A DNA stretch of 64,000 nt from Reyranella sp. (GCF_030651995.1 NZ_JAUSBN010000054.1:62001-126000); one strand, 5' to 3'; shown: positions 27,564-39,839, numbered from the stretch's first letter. The notes: generated by a model from the letters alone, not told the origin. Numbers and translations are program-made.

Positions 27564-27694
27564 ATCTCGAAGCCCCCCTGTCCTCGCCTATTTTTTGTCA
27601 GACACTAGCCATTCTAATGCCGTTTTTTCACTGTGCCAGACAATCCGGATGGCAAAACGACCGAATTGATGCGCAAGCCCGCTGTCGTTTCCTC

Positions 27695-29110
27695 TCAGAA
27701 GAAGATCAGGGTCAGCAACAGGAAGAGCGGCAGGAGAATGGCGCTCGACCACGCCATGTAGCCGAAGAAGCTCGGCATTCGGATGCCGGCCTCCTCGACC
27801 ACCGCCTTGACCATGAAGTTCGGGGCGTTGCCGATATAGCTGTTGGCGCCCATGAACACGGCGCCGCAGGAAATCGCCGCGAGCGTGCTGGCGAGCGCGC
27901 CCATCAGCACATTGGGGTCGCCGCCGGCCAGGTTGAAGAAGACGAGATAGGTCGGTGCATTGTCGAGGAAGCTCGACAGGATGCCGGTCAGCCAGAAATA
28001 CCAGATGTCGTTGGGCTGGCCGTCGGGGCCCGTCACCAAGGCGACCAGCGGCGCCAGGACGCCGTCCTTGCCGGCGCGCAGGATGGCCAGCGCCGGGGCG
28101 ATCGTAATGAAGATGCCGGCGAACAGCTTGGCGACTTCGAGCATGGGAGCCCAGCTGAAGCCGTTGTCGAGGCGGGACGCCCGCGACGTCAATCGCAGCG
28201 ACAGGAAGCAGATCGCCACCAGGATCAGGTCGCGCAGGACGTTCTGCAACTCGAGCGTGACGTGGAAGACCGTGAAGTGGATGCCGGGCTTCCACGTGCC
28301 GCTCGCCAGCACCGCCCCGACGATGGCCGCCAGCAGGATGATGTTGACGCCGCCCTCGATCCGCACCGGCGTTTCCGGTGTCGGATCGGGCTTCGGACGG
28401 CCTTCCTTGCGGTACCAGTAGCTGTCGATGGCGTAAAACAACGCCAGCAGCACGATGGCGCAGACCAGCATTTCCGAGAACAGGTGCGTCGTCGTCCAGA
28501 AGAAGCTCACGCCCTTGAGGAAGCCCAGGAACAGCGGCGGATCGCCGAGGGGTGTCAGCGCGCCGCCGATGTTCGACACCAGGAAGATGAAGAACACGAA
28601 GACGTGGATCTTGTGCCGGCGATCGTCGTTGGCGCGGATCATGGGCCGGATCAGCAGCATCGACGCCCCGGTCGTGCCCATCCAGCCCGCCAGCACCGTG
28701 CCGATCGCCAGCAGGGCGGTGTTCATCGACGGTGAACCGTGCAGGTTGCCCTTGATATGGATGCCGCCGGTCACGGTGAACAGCGCCGTCAGCAGCACGA
28801 TGAAGGGGATGTAATCGAGCAGCAGCAGGTGGACGACCTCGTACACGGCGGTCGGGACACCGTGGATCAGCGCGAACGGGATGATGATCAGCGCTGCCCA
28901 GACGGCGGAAATCTTGCCGAAATGGTGATGCCAGAAGCTCGGCGCGGCGAGCGGCATGATCGCGATCGACAGGAGGATGCCGGCGAACGGGATCATCCAG
29001 ACGAGGCCGAGATGGCGTCCGTCGATCGCCGGGGCGTCGGCGCCGGCCGCCAGTGCCGGCAGCGCGAAGGCGAAGGTGAGCAGGCCAGGGAGGAAGTGTC
29101 GGAGTTTCAT
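27695..29110 (-). CDS. NhaD-like sodium:proton antiporter / ion transporter
   Basis: Inner-membrane protein of 471 residues with an apparent cleavable signal (LLTFAFALPALAAGADA) and about 11 further membrane segments. Motifs include VSNIGGALTPLGDPPLFLGFLKG and SSFLDNAPTYLVFFNLAGG, the two conserved halves of the ArsB/NhaD ion-transporter superfamily, with Asp/Asn residues expected in the ion site. Probably exchanges sodium (or lithium) for protons. Its ATG shares one base with the stop of the SDR gene (TGATG), so the two are translated together. Confidence 0.82.
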   Translation of the reverse strand: MKLRHFLPGLLTFAFALPALAAGADAPAIDGRHLGLVWMIPFAGILLSIAIMPLAAPSFWHHHFGKISAVWAALIIIPFALIHGVPTAVYEVVHLLLLDYIPFIVLLTALFTVTGGIHIKGNLHGSPSMNTALLAIGTVLAGWMGTTGASMLLIRPMIRANDDRRHKIHVFVFFIFLVSNIGGALTPLGDPPLFLGFLKGVSFFWTTTHLFSEMLVCAIVLLALFYAIDSYWYRKEGRPKPDPTPETPVRIEGGVNIILLAAIVGAVLASGTWKPGIHFTVFHVTLELQNVLRDLILVAICFLSLRLTSRASRLDNGFSWAPMLEVAKLFAGIFITIAPALAILRAGKDGVLAPLVALVTGPDGQPNDIWYFWLTGILSSFLDNAPTYLVFFNLAGGDPNVLMGALASTLAAISCGAVFMGANSYIGNAPNFMVKAVVEEAGIRMPSFFGYMAWSSAILLPLFLLLTLIFF

Positions 29111-29874
29111 CAGCCCACGTAGGTTGAGGTGACGCCGCCGTCGACGGTGAGGGTATGGCCGTTGACGTAGCTCGCGGCAGGAGAGGCGAGGAAGATCGCC
29201 GCGCCGGCGATTTCAGAAGGGTCTGCCCAGCGCCTGGCCGGGCAGCGCAGGCGAAGCCTCTCGCCGGCGGCCGACCGGATCAGCGCCTCGTTGGTTTCGG
29301 TCGCGAAGAAGCCGGGCGAGAGGGCGTTGGCGGTGACGCCAGTGGCGCCCAGTTCGGAGGCCAGCGCGCGGGCGAGCGCTTCGAGGCCGGCCTTTGCGGC
29401 GATGTAGGACGAGGCGCCGGGCGCCGCGAGCGTGGCGGCGATCGAGGTCACCAGGATCAGCCGTCCCCAGCCGCGCTCGACCATGCCCGGTACGACCAGC
29501 CGGATCAGCGCCTCACCCGCGGACAGGTCGGTGTCGACCAGGCGCGCGAAATCGTCGGACCCGATCTCGGTGAAGGGCCGCCGGTCACGCTCGCCGACAT
29601 TGTGAATCAGGATGTCGACCGGCCCCGCCCCGGCGAGGGCCAGCTTCATGGCGGGGCGGTCGGCCATCTCGAACACCACCGCATCGGTCGCCCGGCCGGC
29701 GGCGCGCAGCTCGGCCACCCGCGGCGCCAGCCGCTCCGGCGAGCGGCCGTGCAGGAGCACCCGGGCGCCGGCTTCGGCCAGGCCCCTGGCCATCTCCCAG
29801 CCCAGGCCGCGCGCCGATCCGGTGATCAGCGCGGTGCGGCCGTCGAGGCGGAACTTTTCGGGGAAGGTCGACAA
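29110..29874 (-). CDS. Short-chain dehydrogenase/reductase
   Basis: Classical SDR of 254 residues with the cofactor loop TGSARGLG (19-26), an HNVG variant of the NNAG motif, catalytic Ser in VTSIAA, YIAAK for Tyr/Lys, and a C-terminal VNGHTLTVDGGVTSTYVG typical of gluconate 5-dehydrogenase or 3-oxoacyl reductase-like SDRs. The substrate cannot be fixed. It overlaps the antiporter start by one base. It is divergent from the GDPD gene, with an 83-base intergenic region that should hold both promoters. Confidence 0.82.
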   Translation of the reverse strand: MSTFPEKFRLDGRTALITGSARGLGWEMARGLAEAGARVLLHGRSPERLAPRVAELRAAGRATDAVVFEMADRPAMKLALAGAGPVDILIHNVGERDRRPFTEIGSDDFARLVDTDLSAGEALIRLVVPGMVERGWGRLILVTSIAATLAAPGASSYIAAKAGLEALARALASELGATGVTANALSPGFFATETNEALIRSAAGERLRLRCPARRWADPSEIAGAAIFLASPAASYVNGHTLTVDGGVTSTYVG

Positions 29875-29957
29875 GGATCGAGGGGGGCTGCAGATGGAAG
29901 TGGAACGGGGACGCTACATTAGGCTATGCGACAGCTCAGTTAGCGTTGGATTCGTGG

Positions 29958-30650
29958 ATGCTGCAACTGCCTAAAGTGATCGGCCATCGCGGCGCCATGG
30001 CCTACGCCCCGGAAAACACGCTGGAATCGTTCCGCGAAGCCCGGCGGCGCGGGGCTGCCTGGGTCGAGATCGACGTCAAGCTGACGGCCGACGGCGTGCC
30101 GATCGTCCTGCACGATTCGTCGCTCAAGCGGACGACCGGGGTCGACCGGCTGGCATCCGAGATGCGCGCGTCCGAGCTGCCGCCGTCGGTGCCGACCTTC
30201 GAGCAGGCGATCGCCTGTTTCGGCGAGCTGGGCCTGGGCTGCAATGTCGAGATCAAGCCGTGCGAGGGCCGCGAGGCGGAGACCGCGAGGGTCACCGTCG
30301 AGACCCTGCGCCGCCTGTGGCCGGCCGCGCTGCCGGCGCCGCTGCTGTCGAGCTTCAGGGACCCGTCCCTCGCCACGGCCCTCGAGGCAGCGCCGGAATT
30401 TGTGCGGGCGCTGCTGATCGATGAGGTGAAGGACGACTGGCGGGGACGCGCCGAAGCGGTGGCGGCGGCCGGCATCAACACCAACGGCAAGCGCCTGACG
30501 GCGGTCCGGGCCCTCGAGATCCGCAAGGCCGGCTACCTGCTCAGCGTCTATACGATCAACGACGGCGACGTGGCCCGGGCGCTCGTCGGCATGGGCGTGC
30601 AGTGCGTCATCAGCGACGCGCCGGACGTAATTCTGGCCGCCCTCACTTAA
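29958..30650 (+). CDS. ugpQ: Glycerophosphodiester phosphodiesterase (UgpQ type)
   Basis: Cytoplasmic-type GDPD of 230 residues with no signal peptide. Active-site phrases are HRGAMAYAPENTLESF, with catalytic His near residue 10, EIDVKLTADG, with metal-binding Glu and Asp, and VLHDSSLKRTTG, with the second His. It hydrolyses glycerophosphodiesters to glycerol-3-phosphate and alcohol. Lying directly before ugpB-A-E-C it fits UgpQ, processing imported diesters. Start ATG 29958 is preferred. A TTG at 29946 would add four residues. Confidence 0.88.
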   Translation: MLQLPKVIGHRGAMAYAPENTLESFREARRRGAAWVEIDVKLTADGVPIVLHDSSLKRTTGVDRLASEMRASELPPSVPTFEQAIACFGELGLGCNVEIKPCEGREAETARVTVETLRRLWPAALPAPLLSSFRDPSLATALEAAPEFVRALLIDEVKDDWRGRAEAVAAAGINTNGKRLTAVRALEIRKAGYLLSVYTINDGDVARALVGMGVQCVISDAPDVILAALT

Positions 30651-30782
30651 TATTGGCCTTTGGGGTTGCATTCGCCCCGCAGTCTTGGTGGACTGTCATC
30701 ATACCGCAACAAAAGAGACACATCGCAGTCTTGCGGCCCGACGATACATCGCCGGGGATTATTTCTGGGAGGTTTGTTCGAC

Positions 30783-32102
<1,320 letters not shown>

Positions 32103-32132
32103 GGTGACCTTGTCTGTGCCCTTCCTCATGTT

Positions 32133-32223
32133 CCTCTCCCCCGTTCGGGGGAGAGGTTAGGTGAGGGGGTTACAGGAGGTGCGTCGCTCCCTCACCCAGC
32201 CTCTCCCCCGAACGGGGGAGAGG
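32133..32223. repeat. Inverted repeat pair between ugpB and ugpA
   Basis: Two 24-bp palindromes, CCTCTCCCCC-GTTC-GGGGGAGAGG (32133-32156) and CCTCTCCCCC-GAAC-GGGGGAGAGG (32200-32223), with arms extended by GGTGAGGGGG/CCCTCACC between them. They can fold as two hairpins or one long one. A common class of dispersed intergenic repeat, here inside an operon. Confidence 0.85.
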
Positions 32224-32253
32224 AGACTTGAGAGCGGGGCGCGTCTCTAAGCC

Positions 32254-33135
32254 ATGGAAAAACGCGTCACCTTCAACGAACGCTGGCTGCCCTACCTTCT
32301 GTTGGGGCCCCAGATCATCATCACGCTGGTGTTCTTCTTCTGGCCGTCGGGCCAGGCGATCTACCAGTCGGTGCTGATCGAGGATGTCTTCGGCGGCAAT
32401 TCCAAGTTCGTCTGGTTCGAGAACTTCGCCCAGCTCTTCAGGGACAATAGCTACGCCCACTCGGCGCAGATCACCGTGGTGTTCAGCTTCCTGGTGGCGG
32501 CCATCGGGCTCGGCATCTCGCTGCTGCTGGCGGTGATGGCCGACCGCATCATCCGGGGGGCCACCGCCTACAAGACCTTTCTCATCTGGCCCTACGCCGT
32601 GGCGCCGGCCGTCGCCGGCGTCCTGTGGGGCTTCCTGTTCAATCCCTCGGTCGGCATCATCGCCTGGATGCTCCAGGGTATCGGCATCGAATTCAATTAC
32701 GTGATCAACGGAAACCAGGCCCTGCTGCTGGTGGTCATCGCCGCAGTGTGGAACCAGATCAGCTACAATTTCCTGTTCTTCCTGGCCGGCCTGCAGTCGA
32801 TCCCGAAGTCGCTGATCGAGGCGGCGGCGATCGACGGCGCGGGCCCCGGCCGGCGCTTCTGGGATATCATCTTCCCGCTGCTCTCGCCCGTCGGCTTCTT
32901 CCTGCTCGTGGTCAACATCATCTACGCCTTCTTCGGTACCTTCGGCGTGGTCGATTCGCTGACCAAGGGCGGACCGGGCAAGTCCACGGAAATCCTGGTG
33001 TTCAAGGTCTTCAACGACGGCTTCCGCGGCCAGGATCTCGGCGGCTCCTCGGCCCAGTCGGTCATCCTGATGGTCGTAGTCATCGCGCTCACCGTCGTGC
33101 AGTTCCGTTTCATCGAGCGCCGGGTGCACTACTGA
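32254..33135 (+). CDS. ugpA: Glycerol-3-phosphate ABC transporter permease UgpA
   Basis: Inner-membrane permease of 293 residues with six membrane segments and the cytoplasmic EAA-type loop [21 protein letters not shown] that docks on the ATPase. [22 protein letters not shown] at the N-terminus is typical of UgpA. Its TGA overlaps the ATG of ugpE by one base. Expression may depend on read-through past the inverted repeat upstream or on an internal promoter. Confidence 0.92.
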   Translation: MEKRVTFNERWLPYLLLGPQIIITLVFFFWPSGQAIYQSVLIEDVFGGNSKFVWFENFAQLFRDNSYAHSAQITVVFSFLVAAIGLGISLLLAVMADRIIRGATAYKTFLIWPYAVAPAVAGVLWGFLFNPSVGIIAWMLQGIGIEFNYVINGNQALLLVVIAAVWNQISYNFLFFLAGLQSIPKSLIEAAAIDGAGPGRRFWDIIFPLLSPVGFFLLVVNIIYAFFGTFGVVDSLTKGGPGKSTEILVFKVFNDGFRGQDLGGSSAQSVILMVVVIALTVVQFRFIERRVHY

Positions 33136-33983
33136 TGGTCGAGAACCGGCCCTTCCTCACGCTGTTGAGCCACCTCGTCGTGCTGATCGGCGTGATCATC
33201 ATCGCCTTCCCGGTGTGGATGACGTTTGTGGCCTCGACGCACAGCCAGCAGACCATGCTGCAGTCGCCGATTCCGGTGCTGCCGGGGCCGCATCTGATCG
33301 AGAACTACACGAAGGTGCTGACCGAGGGCTATGGCCGCATCGGTAACACTCCCGTCCTGATGACACTGACCAACAGCATGATCATGGCGCTGGGCGTCGC
33401 ACTCGGGAAGATCGCGATCTCGATCACCTCGGCCTTCGCCATCGTCTATTTCCGCTTCCCCGGCCGGATGTATTTCTTCTGGGCGATCTTCGTTACGCTG
33501 ATGTTGCCCGTCGAGGTTCGCATCGTGCCGACCTACGGGGTCGTCGCCTCGCTCGGCATGCTCGACTCCTACTACGGCCTCATCATCCCGCTGATCGCCT
33601 CGGCAACGGCGACCTTCCTGTTCCGCCAGTTCTTCCTGAGTGTGCCCGACGAGCTCACCGAGGCAGCGCGGGTCGACGGTGCCTCCCCGATGCGCTTCTT
33701 CTGGGACATTCTGCTGCCGATGAGCCGGACCTCGATCGCTGCGCTGTTCGTGATCCAGTTCATCTACGGCTGGAACCAGTATCTCTGGCCGCTGCTGATC
33801 ACGACCAAGGAAAGCTATTACACGGTGGTCATGACCGTCTCGCGCCAGGCCAACGTGGTCGACGGCGTGCCGAGTTGGAACCTGCTGATGGCCATGGCGA
33901 TGCTCGCCATGTTGCCGCCGGTCCTGGTCGTCGTGTTCATGCAGCGCCAGTTCGTGCGCGGCCTGGTCGAAACCGAGAAGTAG
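33135..33983 (+). CDS. ugpE: Glycerol-3-phosphate ABC transporter permease UgpE
   Basis: Inner-membrane permease of 282 residues with six membrane segments and the EAA loop [21 protein letters not shown]. The periplasmic start [20 protein letters not shown] is characteristic of UgpE. It partners UgpA, and the one-base overlap at the start implies coupled translation. It ends 19 bases before ugpC. Confidence 0.92.
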   Translation: MVENRPFLTLLSHLVVLIGVIIIAFPVWMTFVASTHSQQTMLQSPIPVLPGPHLIENYTKVLTEGYGRIGNTPVLMTLTNSMIMALGVALGKIAISITSAFAIVYFRFPGRMYFFWAIFVTLMLPVEVRIVPTYGVVASLGMLDSYYGLIIPLIASATATFLFRQFFLSVPDELTEAARVDGASPMRFFWDILLPMSRTSIAALFVIQFIYGWNQYLWPLLITTKESYYTVVMTVSRQANVVDGVPSWNLLMAMAMLAMLPPVLVVVFMQRQFVRGLVETEK

Positions 33984-34002
33984 GCGAGAGAGAAGCAGGG
34001 CC

Positions 34003-35090
<1,088 letters not shown>

Positions 35091-35094
<4 letters not shown>

Positions 35095-35858
35095 CGCTCT
35101 GGGCCCGCATCGAGCACGAGGGACGTGCGCGCCTCGGCGCCATCGACGGCGACCGCATTCGCCTGCACGAAGGCACGATCTTCGATCCCGGCCCGGCGAC
35201 CGGCGAGACGGTGGTTGCGGCCGACGCGAGCTGGCTGACGCCGACGGAACCCACCAAGATGGTGGCGCTGTGGAACAACTTCCGCGCCGCTGCCGACAAG
35301 AACGGCTGGGCGATCCCGGCCGAGCCGCTCACCTTCCTCAAGGCGCCGAACAGCTTCACCGCGCACGGCCGGGCGATCCCCGTGCCGAAATCCTACGATG
35401 GCCGTGTCGCCTATGAAGGCGAGCTCGGCATCGTGATCGGCAGGACCTGCTCCGGCGTGTCTGTGGCGGAGGCCGCGGACCATATCCTCGGCTACACCTG
35501 CGTGAACGACGTCACGGCGATGGAACTGCTGCAGCGGGATCCGTCCTTCGCGCAATGGACCCGCGCCAAGAACTTCGATGGGTTCGGCGCCTTCGGGCCG
35601 GCGGTCGCGACCGGCCTCGATCCGGCGTCGCTCACGGTCCGTACTCTGGTCAACGGCCGGGAGCGCCAGAACTATCGGGTCGACGACATGATCTTCCCGC
35701 CGGTCGAATTGGTCAGCCGCCTCTCGCAGGACATGACCCTCGTGCCGGGCGACGTCATCGCCTGCGGCACGTCGCTGGGCGTGCTGCCGATGAAGGCCGG
35801 CACGGAGGTCGAGATCGTCATCGACGGCATCGGCACGCTGCGCAACCGGTATGGCTGA
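35091..35858 (+). CDS. Fumarylacetoacetate hydrolase-family protein
   Basis: Protein of 255 residues with the FAH C-terminal fold and metal ligands in [10 protein letters not shown] (two Glu) and [12 protein letters not shown] (Asp). The conserved [20 protein letters not shown] segment reads [14 protein letters not shown] here. Members hydrolyse acylpyruvates or isomerise 2-oxo-hept-3-ene-dioates. The true substrate is unknown. It starts within the stop of ugpC, so it is translated with the ugp operon, an unusual partner whose role there is unexplained. Confidence 0.82.
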
Positions 35859-35879
35859 GGGCCGGGCCGCGCCCTGGGG

Positions 35880-36116
35880 TCAGACTTTCGTGAGGCGGCG
35901 GCCGGCGTTGGTCAGGCAGGCGCCCCGGACGTCCTTCAGTTCCAGCCAGCCGCTCGAGGCCGCATGGCTGAACGCAGCCTCGGTGGCCGCGTCTTCCTTC
36001 AGGTCGAGGCGGCGCATGACCGTGTCCATGGGCACCCAGTGCATGGGGCGGCCACGGGTATAGATATGCATGTCCCGGATGATCTTGCGGGCGAGCGACT
36101 CGGCGGAATTGAGCAT
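35880..36116 (-). CDS. Small hypothetical protein
   Basis: Product of 78 residues (MLNSAESLARKIIRDMHIYT start), basic and alpha-helical, with SGWLELKDVRGACLTNAGRRL near the end, resembling a small winged-helix fold. Not recognised. A TTG at 36158 would extend it by 14 less plausible residues. It is convergent with the FAH gene and divergent from the endonuclease/phosphatase gene. Confidence 0.5.
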   Translation of the reverse strand: MLNSAESLARKIIRDMHIYTRGRPMHWVPMDTVMRRLDLKEDAATEAAFSHAASSGWLELKDVRGACLTNAGRRLTKV

Positions 36117-36281
36117 TGGCCCACTGTGACAGGTCGCGTCGTCTGCCGCATCCGCCAAGTGGAGGGCTTCCCTTTGCGGAATGGGGAACGACTTGGGTAA
36201 ACGCCGCAGTCCCTGTCGTACAGGGGATGGTACAATTCCAGTCGTAAGCTTGGTCCAATCAAATCAACCGCGTAGAGCCAC

Positions 36282-37133
36282 ATGCTGTTCTCTACCTACA
36301 ACATCCACTACGGCGTCGGTTCCGACGGCCAGTATGACGTCGCCCGCATCGCCGACGCGGTGGCCGAGGCCGACATCGTCTGTATCCAGGAAGCCGTTTC
36401 CGGCTGGCCGCAGAACGACTTCGCCGACCAGACCGCCGAGATCGCCTCCCGGCTCAACCGCTATCACTGGTATCACGGCGCCATGGAGTCCGACGCCAGC
36501 GAGGTCGGCGCCGACGGGCGGATCGTCAATCGCCGCCGCAGCTTCGGCAACGCGGTCATTTCGCGCTGGCCGATCATCTGGGCGCGCGGCCATCTCCTGC
36601 CCAAGACGCAGCTCGTCGACCGCTTCGACCTGCAGCGCGGCTTCGTCGAGGCGTCGATCGCGACGCCGGCCGGACCGCTACGCGTCTACAGCGTCCATCT
36701 CAGCCATGTCGGCCCGCAGCAGCGCCTGCCGCAGGTCCGCGCCCTGATGGACACGGTCCTCAATGCCGAGCGGATCGGTGCGACGTGGGACAGCGCCGCC
36801 GGCTCGACCTTCATGTTCCAGGAGCGCCGGCCCGACGTGTCGCGCGCCGCCATTCTTGCCGGCGACTTCAACTTCACGCCGGACCATCCCGAGTATCCGC
36901 TGGTCTGCGGCGAGACGAGCTACTACGGCCGCCTCGGCACCACGATGCACCTGGCCGACGCCTGGATCGCCGCTGGCAACAGCGAGGCGGAAGTGGAGTC
37001 GTTTCCCCGCGAAGGCCGGATCGACCATGTCTTCGTTACGCACGACCTGACGCCCAAGGTCAGGCGGGCCTGGATCGGCTACGGCATCGTCGCCTCCGAC
37101 CACTGGCCGGTCTTCGTCGAGTTCGATCTCTAG
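36282..37133 (+). CDS. Endonuclease/exonuclease/phosphatase-family hydrolase
   Basis: Protein of 283 residues with all EEP-superfamily motifs in order: TYNIHYG (Asn), CIQEAV (metal Glu), a VYSVHLSHVG His, LAGDFNFTP (Asp/Asn), IDHVFVT and a terminal SDHWPVFVEF His. No signal peptide, so cytoplasmic. The family includes nucleases, inositol phosphatases and sphingomyelinases, and nothing here separates them. The stop TAG at 37131-37133 lies in the CTAG terminus of palindromic element C. Confidence 0.82.
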   Translation: MLFSTYNIHYGVGSDGQYDVARIADAVAEADIVCIQEAVSGWPQNDFADQTAEIASRLNRYHWYHGAMESDASEVGADGRIVNRRRSFGNAVISRWPIIWARGHLLPKTQLVDRFDLQRGFVEASIATPAGPLRVYSVHLSHVGPQQRLPQVRALMDTVLNAERIGATWDSAAGSTFMFQERRPDVSRAAILAGDFNFTPDHPEYPLVCGETSYYGRLGTTMHLADAWIAAGNSEAEVESFPREGRIDHVFVTHDLTPKVRRAWIGYGIVASDHWPVFVEFDL

Positions 37134-37316
37134 GGTTTTTCCGATCGAGATAGAATCACCCCTGCCACCAACCTCATGCTGAGGAGGCCCGCAGGGCCGT
37201 CTCGAAGCATGGGCACGAGCACCACGTTTGTTGCCTATCCTTCGAGACGCACGCCTTTGGCGTGCTCCTCAGGATGAGGGTGGTGTGTGGATGAAGTTGA
37301 AGCGGAAAGACCCTAG
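37130..37316. mobile_element. MITE-like palindromic element C
   Basis: 187-bp element with terminal inverted repeats CTAGGGTTTTTCCG (37130-37143) and CGGAAAGACCCTAG (37303-37316), 13 of 14 matching. It holds two inverted palindromic units: 37173-37215 (inner stem GGCCC-GCA-GGGCC) and 37232-37278 (GCACGCC-TTT-GGCGTGC). Same organisation as element A at 16218. It lies between convergent genes and supplies or preserves the upstream stop codon. Confidence 0.8.
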
Positions 37317-37331
37317 CCGGTCGCGCGGACG

Positions 37332-38345
37332 TCAGCGCAGCTCGAACGGGTAGATCACCTTCCAGTCGTTCTTCATGTCGACGATGGTCCAGTGGCGGCG
37401 CAGCGCCTCGTCCCACGCCTTGTCGAGCTGGCCGACCGCGGAGGGGCGATCGTAGGCGTATTCGCGGACGGCGTCGGTATGGTGTACGAGGCCCATGAAA
37501 CGCGCGCCGCTGCCCGCCGCGGTCCATTCGAGCATCTGCTTGTCGCCGTCGGAATTGCCGAAGGCAAAGACAGGGCGCCGGCCGATGAACTGGTTGATTC
37601 CTTCCGGCTTGCCCGGGCCGTCGTCGATGAACATGACCTTGGCCTCTTTCACCAGCTCCGGGCTGCCGTCCGGCCGCAGCCGGTAGCGGGTGACGCCCGA
37701 GGAGCCCACGACCTGCTCGGGCGGAATGCCGTAGACGTGCTCCGTCCATGGCCGCATGAACTCGATGCCGCCGCCGGAAACGATGAAGGTCTTGAACTGC
37801 TGGGCGCGCAGCAGGGCCAGCAGCTCGAGCATCGGCTGGTAGACGAGATCGGTATAGGGCCGCTGGAAGCGCGGATGACGGGCGGTCGCGATCCAGTCGG
37901 CCACCGCCTTCGCGAAGGCCTCCGTCGTCAGGCCGCTATGCGTCGCCGCGATGATCTCGAGGAAGCCCTTTTCGCCCAGCGCCGCCAGGGCGGCCCGGTC
38001 GTCGGCCAGTACCGACCTGAAGGGCTCCAGGGTGCGCCATTCGGGATGCTGCGGCGCCAGTGCCTTCACGCGATCGACGGCGAAGGCGATCTGGACGTAG
38101 ATGGGCTGCTCCGTCCACAGCGTGCCGTCATTGTCGAAGCAGGCGATGCGCTCCGGCACCGGCACCCAGTCCGGCCCGCCGGGGGTCGTCGTGCGCGCGA
38201 TGAAGTCGAGGATCGACCGCTTCGCGGGCCCGTCGTTCCAGGAAGGCAGCGCGTCGGCCTGTGCGAATCCCGGACTCACCATGCCCCCGGCCGCCACCGC
38301 CCCGGCGGCCGCCGCCATGCCCATCATCAACGACCGACGCTTCAT
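37332..38345 (-). CDS. Exported HAD-family phosphatase
   Basis: Protein of 337 residues with a twin-arginine-like signal (MKRRSLMMGMAAAAGAVAAG, cleavage after GFAQA). HAD motif I is the variant FDNDGTLWTEQP (nucleophile Asp in DND), motif II is FIVSGGG (Ser), a lysine follows in VKEAKVMFIDDG, and motif IV is FAFGNSDGDKQM. It should be a periplasmic phosphomonoesterase, substrate unknown. GGAG seven bases before the start supports ATG 38345. It follows the DUF2252 gene by 27 bases and is probably co-transcribed. Confidence 0.82.
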   Translation of the reverse strand: MKRRSLMMGMAAAAGAVAAGGMVSPGFAQADALPSWNDGPAKRSILDFIARTTTPGGPDWVPVPERIACFDNDGTLWTEQPIYVQIAFAVDRVKALAPQHPEWRTLEPFRSVLADDRAALAALGEKGFLEIIAATHSGLTTEAFAKAVADWIATARHPRFQRPYTDLVYQPMLELLALLRAQQFKTFIVSGGGIEFMRPWTEHVYGIPPEQVVGSSGVTRYRLRPDGSPELVKEAKVMFIDDGPGKPEGINQFIGRRPVFAFGNSDGDKQMLEWTAAGSGARFMGLVHHTDAVREYAYDRPSAVGQLDKAWDEALRRHWTIVDMKNDWKVIYPFELR

Positions 38346-38372
38346 AGCAGGCTCCAGAATTTCACGGCGATC

Positions 38373-39839
38373 CTATTTGGCCAGTCGTTCCGACGCGACA
38401 CGGATACGTCCGCTGCGGCGGGCCTTGTCGAGCGCTTCGTGATCGCGCTCGGTTTGCCGGGCATAGGCGAGGGAGAAGCTGGCGATGGCCTCGTCGAGGG
38501 CCGCGCTGTTGCCGCAATAGCCGGCAATGGCGGCGGCATCGCCCGACTTCGCATGAGCCAGCGCCAGCGCCCAGCCGCACAGCGTGCAATATTCCTGGAA
38601 GCCGGCGACGCCCCGGGTGTTCCCTTCCTCCATTTCGATGCCGCCCTTCATGTCGGCGAGCTGGCGGACATAGAAGTCCCGGTCGTTCAGCTGTCCCCAG
38701 CCCAGGAAGATGTCGGGTGATCCCTGGATCATGCGCTGGCCGACCACGACGCGGCGGCCCTGATTCTCGAACGGCATCCGGTAGTCGGAATAGGCCGCCA
38801 GCACGGACGGCTGGGCCTGCTTCACTTGCAGGAACAGCGGATCGTCGCCGTCGTTGCCCATGAGCAACACGACCCAGCAGCCGGTGCCGACGCTGCCGAC
38901 GCCGACGACCTTGCGAGCGACATCGACGATGCGATAGCGCGACAGGAGGCGGCGGCGATCGTAGGTCAACGACTCGAGATACGAACTGAGCATCGCATCC
39001 AACGCCTGCTCGATGGGGGTCCCGTCTTCGGTGTGGCTCTCACGAACCACGAGGGGAATGGATTCGACGATGCGATGCTCCCCCTCCACGAGCTCGGCCA
39101 GCTTGCCGAGAACGCGCTGGTGTCCCTTGGCACGGGCCTTGTCGATCAGCTTTTGCGCATTCTTGCGCGCCCGGGGCGACAGGCCGGCGAGCACCGCGTG
39201 CTCGTCGATCCTGTCGTACCAGGTGGCGAGATGGCCCATCTCCGCATAGCGGGCGATATGCTCGCGATAGGACCTCACGGTTTCCGCCGCAGCGTCCGAG
39301 GCCTGTTGCTTGTCGCCCCCCATGAAGCGCACCGCCACGGCGGCGCTGGCGGTCAGGCGCTTGAGGTCCCACTCCCAGGCGCCGGGGAAGACCTCGTCGA
39401 AGTCGTTGATGGCGAACACCAGGTCGCGCTCGGCCGAGCCGAAGACGCCGAAGTTGGAGACATGCATGTCGCCGCAGGCGTTCACCTGCAGGCCGGTCAC
39501 CGGCGTCGTGGCGAGGTCCGAGGCCATCACCGCAGCCGAGCCGCGCAGGAAGGCGAAGGGCGAGGCCAGCATCCGCGCGAAGCGCACCGGCACGAGCTTC
39601 TGGGCACGGCTCAGGTTCTGCGCTTCGAGGATCGCTACGGGATCGGGTCGATCGGCGCTCTCGTGAAAGGTGGCGTGGCTCTCTCGCGGCACCACCTTGC
39701 GCAGGCTCTTGCCGGCTGCCTTGCGTTCGCTCACCGACCGTCGCGGCGCGGCGAACCGGCCAAGGGTCTCGCCGGGCGAGGCCGATTTCTTGTCGTTGAA
39801 AGGCGCATCGATGTCCGGTCGTGCGGCTGCCGTGCTCAT
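38373..39839 (-). CDS. DUF2252 kinase-like protein
   Basis: Protein of 488 residues with DUF2252 phrases MLASPFAFLRGSAAVMASDL, CGDMHVSNFGVFGS, AINDFDEVFPGAWEWDLKRL and a late GWALALAHAKSGD. The HxxNF and NDFDE elements resemble the catalytic and metal-binding loops of aminoglycoside-phosphotransferase-like kinases, but no substrate is known. The start at 39839 (MSTAAARPDIDAP) is chosen, because longer upstream codons overlap the presumed cysK promoter region. It is divergent from cysK, with 152 bases between. Confidence 0.78.
   Translation of the reverse strand: MSTAAARPDIDAPFNDKKSASPGETLGRFAAPRRSVSERKAAGKSLRKVVPRESHATFHESADRPDPVAILEAQNLSRAQKLVPVRFARMLASPFAFLRGSAAVMASDLATTPVTGLQVNACGDMHVSNFGVFGSAERDLVFAINDFDEVFPGAWEWDLKRLTASAAVAVRFMGGDKQQASDAAAETVRSYREHIARYAEMGHLATWYDRIDEHAVLAGLSPRARKNAQKLIDKARAKGHQRVLGKLAELVEGEHRIVESIPLVVRESHTEDGTPIEQALDAMLSSYLESLTYDRRRLLSRYRIVDVARKVVGVGSVGTGCWVVLLMGNDGDDPLFLQVKQAQPSVLAAYSDYRMPFENQGRRVVVGQRMIQGSPDIFLGWGQLNDRDFYVRQLADMKGGIEMEEGNTRGVAGFQEYCTLCGWALALAHAKSGDAAAIAGYCGNSAALDEAIASFSLAYARQTERDHEALDKARRSGRIRVASERLAK

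Noticed and set aside
36117..36158. TTG-initiated extension of the 78-residue hypothetical protein
   Set aside because: Adds an atypical Ala/Asp-rich stretch with no clear ribosome site.
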